Below, piece by piece: positions 1 through 5,112 of a stretch of DNA of 6,046 nt (positions within the stretch are counted from its first letter, which is position 1; each line of letters begins with the position of its first letter). A program made the position numbers and the translations under genes. Source of the stretch: an uncultured Arenimonas sp. (lineage in GTDB: Bacteria > Pseudomonadota > Gammaproteobacteria > Xanthomonadales > Xanthomonadaceae). The stretch covers positions 1 to 6,046 of the forward strand of contig CAMPHE010000120.1 of NCBI GenBank assembly GCA_946885815.1. The letters are read 5' to 3'. Under the pieces are notes generated by a model that saw nothing but the letters and a program-made list of their open reading frames with translations, did no database searches and had not been told where the DNA came from.

Positions 1-51
1 CAGGCGCCGGGCGGCCGCGGACTGATCGCCGACGCCCTCGCGGGCCGGGAC
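1..51 (+). other. Inverted fragment with HemD-like coding on the opposite strand
   Basis: Read on the plus strand from base 1, this stretch encodes APGGRGLIADALAGR, which closely resembles the segment expected in xanthomonad-type HemD about ten residues after the LPGLQ at which the minus-strand hemD frame breaks. The plus-strand frame has G or C at nearly every codon third position. The minus-strand frame over the same bases uses many poor codons (CGA, TCA, CGT, CCT). The palindrome CCTGCAGG (52-59) sits at the junction and could have served as microhomology. The match to HemD is from memory of the family, not an alignment. It could be a real local inversion or, more likely, a fold-back artefact of amplification or assembly at a contig end. 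Confidence 0.6.
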
Positions 52-427
52 CCTGCAGGCCGGGGAGGGCCAGCAGCGTCTCGGCGTCGCCACCGGTCGG
101 CGGCGAGATCGCCCCGGGCAGGCCGGCCCGCTTCAGCGCGCCCGCCGTGCCGGCCCCGACCGCGAACTCCTGCCGCCCCGGTTCGGCCCGCAACGGCTGC
201 AGCGCCGCGGCGAAGCGAACCGCCGCCGGGCTCGTGAACACGACGCGCGGGCAGGCCATCGCCGCCGCGAGCGCCGGCCCCGCCGACAGCGGCACGAGCC
301 GCAGCGTCGACAGCGGCAGCAGCCGCGCGCCGCGCGCGACCGCCGCCCGGCGCACGGGATCGTGGCCGCCGGAGGGCCTCAGCGAGATGACATACCATCC
401 CGCCAGCGTCGGATCCGTCGGGGTCAT
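1..427 (-). CDS. hemD: Uroporphyrinogen-III synthase (HemD), N-terminal part; runs off the left edge and is disrupted near base 55
   Basis: HemD cyclises hydroxymethylbilane to uroporphyrinogen III in cytoplasmic haem/tetrapyrrole synthesis. From the ATG at 427-425, about 125 residues read convincingly as the proteobacterial HemD N-terminal half: WYVISLRP (residues 11-18) opens the first strand, VVFTSPAAVRF (62-72) is the family's conserved 'FTSxxAV' segment, and FAVGAGTAGALKRAGL (88-103) is the 'vG..Ta.aL...G' motif, followed by LLALPGLQ (118-125). After Gln125 the frame stays open to base 1, but the residues become Arg-rich and nonsensical and the codons lose their G/C third-position bias. 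The plus strand of that stretch instead reads like the next HemD motif (see 1-51). Either the gene is rearranged or the assembly is chimeric here. It is divergent from the thioesterase gene, with only 36 bp between the two starts. Identity is firm for 56-427; the state of the rest is unresolved. Confidence 0.9.
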   Translation of the reverse strand, partial: MTPTDPTLAGWYVISLRPSGGHDPVRRAAVARGARLLPLSTLRLVPLSAGPALAAAMACPRVVFTSPAAVRFAAALQPLRAEPGRQEFAVGAGTAGALKRAGLPGAISPPTGGDAETLLALPGLQGPGPRGRRRSVRGRPAP

Positions 428-463
428 GCGCGCCAGCTTCGCATACCCCCGGGTCGAGGACCG

Positions 464-925
464 ATGCACGACACCGCCGCCGCGCTCGCCGCGCTGAACA
501 CCCATTTCGCCGCGATGCCGCCGGTCGCGGCGATGCACCTGCGTGCCGTCGGGATCGACGGCGACCGGCTGCGGCTGCATGCGCCGCTCGCCGCCAACGT
601 GAACGACAAGGGCTGCGCGTTCGGCGGCAGCCTCGCCGGGGCGATGACGCTCGCCGGCTGGGGTCTGCTGACCACGCGCCTGGCGCAGGCCGGCATCGCC
701 GCCGAGGTGTACGTCGCCGACAGCCGGCTGCGCTATCTCGCGCCCCTGTACGAGGACCTGGTCGCCGAAGCGTGGCCGGCCCCCGGCACCGACTGGGACG
801 GCGTGTCGCGGAGCCTGCGCGAGCGCGGCCGCGCGCGGGTGGAAATGGTCGCGCACGTGGTCGATTCGACCGGGCGCGCCGTCGCCGCGTTCGAGGGGCG
901 GTTCGCGGCGATCCGCGGTGCATAA
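464..925 (+). CDS. YiiD C-terminal-domain hotdog-fold thioesterase
   Basis: This is a 153-residue protein matching the stand-alone form of the YiiD C-terminal putative thioesterase domain (hotdog fold). The family is thought to hydrolyse acyl-CoA or related thioesters in the cytoplasm, but the natural substrate is not established. The diagnostic part is PLAANVNDKGCAFGGSLAGA (about residues 41-60): the N-x-(D/H)-K-G-x-x-F-G-G-S stretch begins the central hotdog helix, followed by AGWGLL. Later strands include VADSRLRYLAP and the C-terminal AAFEGRFAAI. The ATG at 464 is chosen because it gives the usual domain length and is preceded by GAGGA at 456-460, though the spacing is short (3 nt). An in-frame upstream start at 362 would run antisense through hemD and is unlikely. 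The gene is divergent from hemD, and its TAA lies inside the CATAAT box in front of the next gene. Confidence 0.85.
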   Translation: MHDTAAALAALNTHFAAMPPVAAMHLRAVGIDGDRLRLHAPLAANVNDKGCAFGGSLAGAMTLAGWGLLTTRLAQAGIAAEVYVADSRLRYLAPLYEDLVAEAWPAPGTDWDGVSRSLRERGRARVEMVAHVVDSTGRAVAAFEGRFAAIRGA

Positions 926-932
926 TGCGGCC
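921..932 (+). promoter_or_regulatory. Candidate -10 box directly before the lipoprotein gene (possible leaderless start)
   Basis: CATAAT (921-926) followed by GCGGCC abuts the ATG at 933. If the hexamer is a sigma-70 -10 element, transcription would start at or within a base or two of the start codon, giving a leaderless mRNA. No Shine-Dalgarno is visible. The box overlaps the stop codon of the upstream thioesterase gene. No good -35 hexamer is seen at 16-18 bp upstream, so this rests on the -10 match and its recurrence elsewhere in the window. Confidence 0.45.
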
Positions 933-1349
933 ATGAACCGATTCCCGCTGCGCGCGACCGCCGTCCTCCTGCTGCTGGCGCTGGCCGCCTGCGGGAGCAT
1001 GAACACGAAGCGCAACCCGCGCGACGCGATGCTCTACCAGTACGTCAGCGCGGTGCGCTGGAGCGATTTCGATCGCGCGGTCGGTTTCATCGACCCGAAG
1101 GTGCTGGAGGCCGAGCCCCTCGATCCGCTCGAGCTGGAGCGGCTCAAGCAGTACCAGGTGTCGGGTTACGAAGTCCGCACCAGTTCCGAACCCGCCGAAC
1201 TGGAATACGAGCAGGTCGTCGAGATCCGGCTGGTCAATCGGCACACGCAGGCCGAGAAGGTGATCATCGACCGCCAGCACTGGCGCTGGGACGCGGAAAG
1301 CAAGCGCTGGTGGCTGGTGTCCGGCCTGCCCGACCTCACCGCGGACTGA
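933..1349 (+). CDS. Small putative outer-membrane lipoprotein of unknown function
   Basis: This 138-residue protein has a clear type II (lipoprotein) signal peptide: MNRFPLR is the basic n-region, a Leu/Ala-rich core follows, and the lipobox is L17-A18-A19-C20. Gly at +2 after the lipidated Cys20 argues against the Asp-type inner-membrane retention signal, so outer-membrane sorting by Lol is inferred. The mature part is compact, mixed alpha/beta and rich in aromatic residues near the C terminus (QHWRWD, KRWWLVSGLP). It ends LPDLTAD, with a size and pattern that could fit an NTF2/SnoaL-like fold, but I do not recognise a named family. I use the ATG at 933 rather than the in-frame ATG at 918, because 918 overlaps the upstream gene and lengthens the n-region for no reason. 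It sits 7 bp after the thioesterase stop on the same strand. Confidence 0.85.
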   Translation: MNRFPLRATAVLLLLALAACGSMNTKRNPRDAMLYQYVSAVRWSDFDRAVGFIDPKVLEAEPLDPLELERLKQYQVSGYEVRTSSEPAELEYEQVVEIRLVNRHTQAEKVIIDRQHWRWDAESKRWWLVSGLPDLTAD

Positions 1350-1377
1350 GCGGCTATGCCCGGGGGCGTGGCGCCGC

Positions 1378-1389
1378 CATAATGCCGCC
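1378..1389 (+). promoter_or_regulatory. Candidate -10 box upstream of the rhodanese gene
   Basis: CATAATGCCGCC is almost identical to the CATAATGCGGCC in front of the lipoprotein gene, one base differing over 12. Here it lies about 33 bp before the ATG at 1417, which would give a leader of roughly 25-27 nt without an evident Shine-Dalgarno. No strong -35 hexamer is visible. Confidence 0.4.
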
Positions 1390-1416
1390 CCCGCCGCCGG
1401 AACCCCGCCGCTTCCC

Positions 1417-1848
1417 ATGGAACGCCTGCAACAGCTGTTCGCCGCCCAGCCGATCGTCTCGATCATCTTCATCGGCCTGACCCTCGCGATCGTCGTCACC
1501 GAGCTGCGCGCGCTGACGCGCAAGTGGAAAACGGTGTCGCCGGCGCAGCTGACCGACCTGATCAACCGCCACGACGCGCTGGTGATCGACGTGCGCGGCC
1601 AGGGCGATTTCGAGAAGGGCCACATCCTCGGCGCGAAACACCTGCTTCCGAGCCAGCTCGACCCGGCGAACAAGGTGCTGGCGAAGGCCGGCGAACGCCC
1701 GGTGGTGCTGGTCTGCGCCACCGGCATGACCGCGCCGGCGAGCGCCGGCACGCTGGTGAAGGCCGGCTTCCGTCAGGTGTCGGTGCTCGACGGCGGCGTC
1801 GGCGCGTGGCAGGCCGCCGGCCTCCCGCTGGCGCGCGGCAAGGCCTGA
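1417..1848 (+). CDS. Membrane-anchored rhodanese-like protein (YibN type)
   Basis: This 143-residue protein has one N-terminal transmembrane segment (about residues 12-29, [18 protein letters not shown]) followed by a single rhodanese domain (about 38-140), probably facing the cytoplasm. Rhodanese landmarks are [15 protein letters not shown] (56-70), the catalytic-loop cysteine in [11 protein letters not shown] (Cys100), and [16 protein letters not shown] (123-138), the usual C-terminal signature. The catalytic Cys suggests sulfurtransferase or related persulfide chemistry, but the acceptor is unknown. The architecture and the position upstream of secB-gpsA match E. coli yibN, which lies before grxC-secB-gpsA. 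Here no grxC separates it from secB. The start at 1417 gives the expected short hydrophilic N terminus before the membrane helix. Confidence 0.9.
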   Translation: MERLQQLFAAQPIVSIIFIGLTLAIVVTELRALTRKWKTVSPAQLTDLINRHDALVIDVRGQGDFEKGHILGAKHLLPSQLDPANKVLAKAGERPVVLVCATGMTAPASAGTLVKAGFRQVSVLDGGVGAWQAAGLPLARGKA

Positions 1849-1864
1849 CGCGCGATCCGATTCC

Positions 1865-1890
1865 CGTCGCCCGGCCGTCGCCGGGCGGCG
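1865..1890 (+). repeat. Hairpin-forming inverted repeat between the rhodanese gene and secB
   Basis: GCCCGGC (1869-1875) and GCCGGGC (1880-1886) form a perfect stem around a 4-nt CGTC loop. C1868-G1887, G1866-C1889 and C1865-G1890 extend it, with one T-G wobble. No T-run follows, so a standard intrinsic terminator is not supported. It ends just before the candidate secB -10 box and could be an attenuating hairpin, a protein site, or chance in GC-rich DNA. Confidence 0.4.
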
Positions 1891-1893
1891 TGC

Positions 1894-1899
1894 GATACT
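1894..1899 (+). promoter_or_regulatory. Candidate secB -10 box
   Basis: GATACT lies in the 92-bp gap before secB and would give a leader of about 35 nt that includes the Shine-Dalgarno at 1928-1931. The same hexamer occurs upstream of the Ax21-like gene on the other strand. No clear -35 is seen; the GC-rich hairpin occupies that region. Confidence 0.35.
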
Positions 1900-1927
1900 C
1901 GCCCCCTTTCCCACATCGCTTCATTCC

Positions 1928-1931
1928 GGAG
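1928..1931 (+). promoter_or_regulatory. secB ribosome binding site
   Basis: GGAG lies 9 nt before the ATG at 1941 and fixes that start over the in-frame open sequence that continues upstream through the rhodanese gene. Confidence 0.7.
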
Positions 1932-1940
1932 TCCGTTCCA

Positions 1941-2456
1941 ATGTCCGAGAACAACCTCACGAATGGCGCCGCGGGCGCCGCCGGTGCCGCCGACCAGGCG
2001 CAGTTCACGATCCAGAAGATCTACGTCAAGGACGTGTCGTTCGAAGTGCCCGGCGCGCCGGCGATCTTCAACGAGCCGGGCCAGCCGCAGCTCGAGCTGA
2101 ACCTCAACCAGAAGGTCGCGCGCGCGGCCGACGGCGTGTTCGAGGTCGTGCTCGGCATCACGCTCACCTGCAAGGTCAACGAGAAGACCGTGTACCTCGC
2201 GGAGCTGGAGCAGGCCGGCCTGTTCGGCCTCGCCGGTTTCGACGACCGCACGCTGGACATGATGCTCGGCACCTACTGCCCGAACGTGCTGTTCCCGTAC
2301 GCGCGCCAGGCGATCGGCGACCTGATCGCGCAGGGCGGCTTCCCGCCGTTCTACCTGCAGCCGATCAACTTCGAGGCGCTGTACGCGGAAGGCCTGCGCC
2401 GCCGCGCCGAAGCGCAGGCGGGCGCCGGTGCGGCCGCCGAGGGCGGCGCCGCCTGA
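1941..2456 (+). CDS. secB: Protein-export chaperone SecB
   Basis: SecB is a tetrameric cytoplasmic chaperone that keeps precursor proteins unfolded and hands them to SecA at the Sec translocon. The 171-residue product contains the full family core: [19 protein letters not shown] (22-40), the strand series around [36 protein letters not shown], and the C-terminal signature [17 protein letters not shown] followed by [17 protein letters not shown]. It is longer than E. coli SecB (155 residues). The extra length is an Ala/Gly-rich N-terminal linker (GAAGAAGAA, about 9-17) and an Ala/Gly-rich tail ending AAEGGAA, so the tail is less acidic than is typical for the SecA-contacting end. gpsA starts 13 bp downstream, as in the conserved secB-gpsA pair. 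Confidence 0.97.
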   Translation: MSENNLTNGAAGAAGAADQAQFTIQKIYVKDVSFEVPGAPAIFNEPGQPQLELNLNQKVARAADGVFEVVLGITLTCKVNEKTVYLAELEQAGLFGLAGFDDRTLDMMLGTYCPNVLFPYARQAIGDLIAQGGFPPFYLQPINFEALYAEGLRRRAEAQAGAGAAAEGGAA

Positions 2457-2469
2457 TCCGCCGGCCGGC

Positions 2470-3510
2470 GTGAGCGCTGCCGTCCTGCCGTCGGTCGCCG
2501 TCCTCGGGAGTGGTTCCTGGGGTACGGCGCTGGCGACGCTGATCGCGCGCAACGGCCACGCGACGACGATCTGGGGGCGCGACGCCGCCCAGGTCGCCTC
2601 GATCCGCGACCGCCACGAGAACACGCGTTACCTGCCGGGCATCCCGTTGCCCGAATCGCTGGCCGCCACCGGCGACCTCGGCGCGGCGGTGGCCGGTGCC
2701 GATCTCGTGCTCGTGGTGACGCCGAGCCACGCGTTCAACGAAACCCTGCACGCGCTCGCGCCGCATCGCCGCGCGGGGGCCGGCGTCGCGTGGGCGACGA
2801 AGGGGTTCGAACCGGGCTCCGGGCGCTTCCTGCACGAGGTCGCCGGCGAAGTGCTCGGCGCCGGCGTGCCGCTGGCCGTGGTCACCGGTCCGTCGTTCGC
2901 GAAGGAAGTCGCGCTCGGGCTGCCGACGGCGGTCACCGTGCATTCCGACGACGAGGCGTTCGCGAAGTCGGTCGCCGACATGCTGCACGGCCCGACGTTC
3001 CGCGCGTATACCGGCGAGGACATGCTCGGCGCCGAACTCGGCGGCGCGATGAAGAACGTGCTCGCGGTCGCGACCGGCGTCGCCGACGGCATGCAGCTCG
3101 GGCTGAACGCGCGGGCCGGGCTGATCACCCGCGGACTGAACGAGATGCTGCGGCTGAACCTCGCGCTCGGCGGCCGCTCGGAAACGCTGATGGGCCTCGC
3201 CGGCCTCGGCGACCTGGTGCTCACCTGTACCGGCGACCTGTCGCGCAATCGCCGCCTCGGCCTCGCGCTCGGTCGCGGGCAGTCGATCGGCGACGCGGTG
3301 GCGGCGATCGGCCAGGTCGTGGAATCGGTGCAGACGGCCGACGAAGTGATGCGTCTCGGCGACCGCCACGGCGTCGACCTGCCGATCTCGTCGCTGGTGC
3401 AGGCCGTGCTGCACGAGCGGATCACGCCCGCGGAAGGCCTGAGGCTCCTCCTGTCGCGCGAACAGAAGCCCGAATACCCCGAAGGCCTCTTCGGCGACCG
3501 CCCGCTGTAG
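2470..3510 (+). CDS. gpsA: NAD(P)+-dependent sn-glycerol-3-phosphate dehydrogenase
   Basis: GpsA reduces dihydroxyacetone phosphate to sn-glycerol 3-phosphate, the backbone for phospholipid synthesis, in the cytoplasm. The N-terminal Rossmann motif is [14 protein letters not shown] (GxGxxG at G13, G15, G18). Family motifs follow in order: [43 protein letters not shown] with Lys145, the catalytic-lysine region [19 protein letters not shown] with Lys195, [24 protein letters not shown], and [11 protein letters not shown]. The GTG at 2470 gives 346 residues, near the E. coli length of 339, and puts the Rossmann glycines about 12 residues from the start. The alternative GTG at 2428 would overlap secB and add a Pro-rich extension. 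No Shine-Dalgarno is evident, so coupling to secB translation, which ends 13 bp upstream, is plausible. The TAG stop lies inside a xanthomonad repeat unit. Confidence 0.96.
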   Translation: MSAAVLPSVAVLGSGSWGTALATLIARNGHATTIWGRDAAQVASIRDRHENTRYLPGIPLPESLAATGDLGAAVAGADLVLVVTPSHAFNETLHALAPHRRAGAGVAWATKGFEPGSGRFLHEVAGEVLGAGVPLAVVTGPSFAKEVALGLPTAVTVHSDDEAFAKSVADMLHGPTFRAYTGEDMLGAELGGAMKNVLAVATGVADGMQLGLNARAGLITRGLNEMLRLNLALGGRSETLMGLAGLGDLVLTCTGDLSRNRRLGLALGRGQSIGDAVAAIGQVVESVQTADEVMRLGDRHGVDLPISSLVQAVLHERITPAEGLRLLLSREQKPEYPEGLFGDRPL

Positions 3511-3561
3511 GAGCGGCTTCAGCCGCGAGAAAACCTGCAGGAGCGAAGCCGCTCCCGCAGG
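3507..3561. repeat. Xanthomonad-type extragenic palindromic repeat pair between gpsA and the Ax21-like gene
   Basis: TGTAGGAGCGGCTTCAGCCG is the familiar repeat unit scattered through xanthomonad genomes (recognised from memory). A second, inverted copy follows. GGAGCGGCTTC (3510-3520) pairs perfectly with GAAGCCGCTCC (3545-3555), an 11-bp stem around a 24-nt loop. Smaller alternative hairpins are nested: GCGGCT/AGCCGC (3513-3518 with 3521-3526), and CCTGC-A-GGAGCG (3534-3545) with CGCTCC-C-GCAGG (3550-3561). The gpsA stop codon TAG (3508-3510) is part of the unit. Placed between convergent genes, it may act as a bidirectional terminator or mRNA-end stabiliser, although there is no T-tract. 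Confidence 0.8.
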
Positions 3562-3585
3562 TCCCCGGCCGTATCCGGACAGCGA

Positions 3586-4131
3586 TCAGAAGCTGGCGCG
3601 CAGGCCGACGGTGTAGAGCTCGCCGCCGTCGGCGAACTCCGCTTCGCCGACCATGCCCCAGGTCTGCGTGAACTTGTACTGCGCGCCGAGCGTGCCGACG
3701 AAATCGCCGTCGGTGTCGTCGCTGTCGACGTAGCTCGCCTTGGCGATGCCTTCGAAGTTCGGCGAGAACGAGCCGCGCACGCCGACCGACGCGCGGTAGC
3801 CGTCTTCGTCGAAACCTTCGACGTCGACCTTGTCGTACGCGAGCTCGGAAATCAGATCGGCGTTCGGGGAGATGCCGTGCGCGTAGCCGACGCCCAGCTC
3901 CCAGTGCTCGAGGTCGATGTCGGTGCCGTCGAGCTCGGCCGTGCGCCAGCCGCCCAGGCCGTAGAAGCCGGAATCGCCGAACTCGAACGCGCCGCGCAGG
4001 CCGTAGCCGTCGGCGTCGCCGTCGAGGTTCACGTAGTCGGCTTCGACGTACGAATAGGAAAGCTTGTCGTCCGCCTGCGCGGCGAACGGAAGGACGGCGA
4101 CGAGCGCCAGGGCGAGGAGGGAACGCTTCAT
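3586..4131 (-). CDS. Outer-membrane beta-barrel protein resembling the Ax21 family
   Basis: This is a 181-residue exported protein. MKRSLLALALVAVLPFAAQA is a textbook Sec signal peptide with cleavage expected after Ala20 (AQA|DD). The mature part alternates polar and hydrophobic residues in short strands rich in Tyr, Gly and Asp, and ends LRASF. The terminal Phe is the usual outer-membrane barrel signal recognised by the Bam machinery, and there are roughly eight candidate strands. The opening SYSYVEADYVN with DGDADGYG (37-44) resembles the xanthomonad Ax21 outer-membrane proteins; that assignment is from memory of the family. Function is uncertain; earlier claims of Ax21 as an immune elicitor and quorum signal were withdrawn. 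The start is supported by AAAAAGGAA a few bases upstream. It converges with gpsA across the palindromic repeat and sits 135 bp downstream of trmL. Confidence 0.85.
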   Translation of the reverse strand: MKRSLLALALVAVLPFAAQADDKLSYSYVEADYVNLDGDADGYGLRGAFEFGDSGFYGLGGWRTAELDGTDIDLEHWELGVGYAHGISPNADLISELAYDKVDVEGFDEDGYRASVGVRGSFSPNFEGIAKASYVDSDDTDGDFVGTLGAQYKFTQTWGMVGEAEFADGGELYTVGLRASF

Positions 4132-4137
4132 GGGAAT

Positions 4138-4142
4138 TCCTT
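4138..4142 (-). promoter_or_regulatory. Ribosome binding site of the Ax21-like gene
   Basis: On the minus strand AAGGA lies 6 nt before the ATG, inside an A-rich run (AAAAAGGAA). It is the best Shine-Dalgarno in the window, consistent with a highly translated outer-membrane protein. Confidence 0.75.
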
Positions 4143-4159
4143 TTTCGGGTTGTTCGAAT

Positions 4160-4176
4160 GCGTTCGATGCGAACGC
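4160..4176 (-). repeat. Inverted repeat in the leader of the Ax21-like gene
   Basis: GCGTTCG (4160-4166) and CGAACGC (4170-4176) are perfect inverted copies separated by 3 bases. If the GATACT at 4184-4189 is the -10 box, transcription would begin at about 4177, putting this hairpin at the extreme 5' end of the mRNA. It could protect the transcript or be a repressor site overlapping the start. Confidence 0.45.
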
Positions 4177-4183
4177 AGCGCCG

Positions 4184-4189
4184 AGTATC
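4184..4189 (-). promoter_or_regulatory. Candidate -10 box of the Ax21-like gene
   Basis: On the minus strand this reads GATACT, about 53 bp before the ATG. No convincing -35 hexamer is present at normal spacing; TTAATC is too far upstream (20 bp spacer). The 135-bp gap to trmL leaves room for an independent promoter. Confidence 0.35.
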
Positions 4190-4266
4190 GGAATGGCGAA
4201 GTAACGGCCGATTAACCGCGCGCCGTTTTCATGCGGACCGTGTCGTCGGTCATGCCCCGATCGCGT

Positions 4267-4731
4267 TCATTCCCCGCCGACATAACCGAACTGCCGCCAC
4301 GCCTCGAATACCGCGACGGCGACCGCGTTCGACAGGTTGAGGCTGCGCTGGCCCGCGCGCATCGGCAGCCGCAGGCGGTTTTCCAACGGAATCGACGCGA
4401 TCACGTCGTCGGGCAGGCCGCGTGTCTCCGCGCCGAACAGCAGCGCGTCGTCGCGACGGTAGGCGACGCGGTCGAAGCGCGCCGCGGAACGCGCGCTGAA
4501 CGCGAACGTGCGCGGATGTCCCAGCGCGGCGAGGCATGCATCGAGCGAGGCATGGGTACGCACGTCGGCGAACTCGTGATAGTCGAGCCCGGCGCGACGC
4601 AGTCGTGCATCGTCGAGCGCGAAGCCCAGCGGCTCGACCAGATGCAGGCGCGCGCCGGTGTTCGCGCACAGGCGGATGACGTTGCCGGTGTTCGGCGGAA
4701 TCTCGGGCTGGTGCAGGACGACGTGGAGCAT
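4267..4731 (-). CDS. trmL: tRNA (cytidine/uridine-34 2'-O)-methyltransferase TrmL (YibK family)
   Basis: TrmL is a SPOUT-class enzyme that transfers a methyl group from S-adenosylmethionine to the ribose of the wobble nucleotide of tRNA-Leu isoacceptors. The 154-residue length matches the minimal YibK form, essentially the SPOUT domain alone. Visible motifs are [20 protein letters not shown] (7-26, motif 1), [18 protein letters not shown] (motif 2), and [20 protein letters not shown] (motif 3, which forms the knotted cofactor site). The ATG at 4731 begins the first strand (MLHVVL), as in E. coli. It has no Shine-Dalgarno but is preceded exactly 6 nt upstream by GATAAT. In E. coli trmL lies at the end of the secB-gpsA-cysE cluster; here it is inverted relative to gpsA. 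Confidence 0.96.
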   Translation of the reverse strand: MLHVVLHQPEIPPNTGNVIRLCANTGARLHLVEPLGFALDDARLRRAGLDYHEFADVRTHASLDACLAALGHPRTFAFSARSAARFDRVAYRRDDALLFGAETRGLPDDVIASIPLENRLRLPMRAGQRSLNLSNAVAVAVFEAWRQFGYVGGE

Positions 4732-4737
4732 GCGGCG

Positions 4738-4743
4738 ATTATC
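4738..4743 (-). promoter_or_regulatory. Candidate -10 box of trmL (possible leaderless start)
   Basis: On the minus strand GATAAT is followed by CGCCGC and then the trmL ATG. The 6-nt spacing is identical to CATAAT-GCGGCC-ATG at the lipoprotein gene, which would place the transcript start at the start codon. No -35 hexamer is evident. The box lies in the 27-bp gap after the upstream small gene, so trmL could also be read through from it. Confidence 0.45.
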
Positions 4744-4758
4744 GCCGCGCGCGCCGCG

Positions 4759-5100
4759 TCACTGCGCGCAGCGCAGCCGCACGGCGAGCGCGGTGATGTC
4801 GCCGGGCATCCGCGCGAGGCCCCGCGTGCCGGCGGCGGGCATGGCGCTGCAGTCGAGGCCGGGCACCGATTCGAGGGCGAGCGCCGAGGCCTCGGACAGC
4901 GCCGCGGCGGGCAGCGTCGTCGCGGCGCCGCCCGCGGCCGGCGTCACCACCTCGACGAAGACATGCGAAGAAGAGCCGGGCACTCCGGCCAGCGTCTCCG
5001 CCGGCAGCGTGTCGGCGCAGATCGCCGCGGCGAGGCCCACGGCGAGCAGCGGCAGGGCGTATACGGCGCGGTGGATCTGGGTCGACAGGCTCGGGTTCAT
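4759..5100 (-). CDS. Small exported protein of unknown function
   Basis: This 113-residue protein is not one I recognise. MNPSLSTQIHRAVYALP is followed by a hydrophobic stretch (LLAVGLAAAICA, about 18-29), giving either a Sec signal peptide cleaved near A29|D30 or one membrane anchor. Cys28 is preceded by Ile, so it does not make a lipobox. The rest is Ala-rich with a likely beta segment (SSSHVFVEVVTP, 43-54). It has two further cysteines, Cys84 and Cys111 near the C terminus, which could form a disulfide in the periplasm. The ATG at 5100 is chosen because GGAG (5109-5112) lies 8 nt upstream; longer in-frame starts add an implausible His/Trp-rich leader. It is 27 bp upstream of trmL on the same strand. 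A second open frame overlaps it, so reality as a gene is likely but not certain. Confidence 0.65.
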   Translation of the reverse strand: MNPSLSTQIHRAVYALPLLAVGLAAAICADTLPAETLAGVPGSSSHVFVEVVTPAAGGAATTLPAAALSEASALALESVPGLDCSAMPAAGTRGLARMPGDITALAVRLRCAQ

Positions 5101-5108
5101 CGCGGCGG

Positions 5109-5112
5109 CTCC
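5109..5112 (-). promoter_or_regulatory. Ribosome binding site deciding the start of the small exported protein
   Basis: GGAG on the minus strand lies 8 nt from the ATG at 5100 and favours that start over the in-frame ATGs at 5130 and 5181. Confidence 0.55.

Noticed and set aside
1354..1914. Minus-strand open frame opposite the rhodanese gene
   Set aside because: It is His/Arg/Gln-rich antisense of a gene with clear rhodanese motifs and has no signal of its own.
1524..2456. Extended version of secB starting inside the rhodanese gene
   Set aside because: The added N terminus is the out-of-frame shadow of the rhodanese gene; SecB length, its Shine-Dalgarno and the conserved N terminus all support 1941.
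2365..3414. Long minus-strand open frame opposite gpsA, with other open frames over the same span
   Set aside because: The translation is Arg/His-rich low-complexity sequence mirroring gpsA codons. gpsA on the plus strand has every family motif, and antisense open frames are expected in GC-rich DNA.
4000..4025. EF-hand-like calcium loop (DGDADG) in the Ax21-like protein
   Set aside because: The spacing after the first six residues does not fit an EF-hand (no bulky residue at position 8, no Glu at 12), and it sits in a barrel loop.
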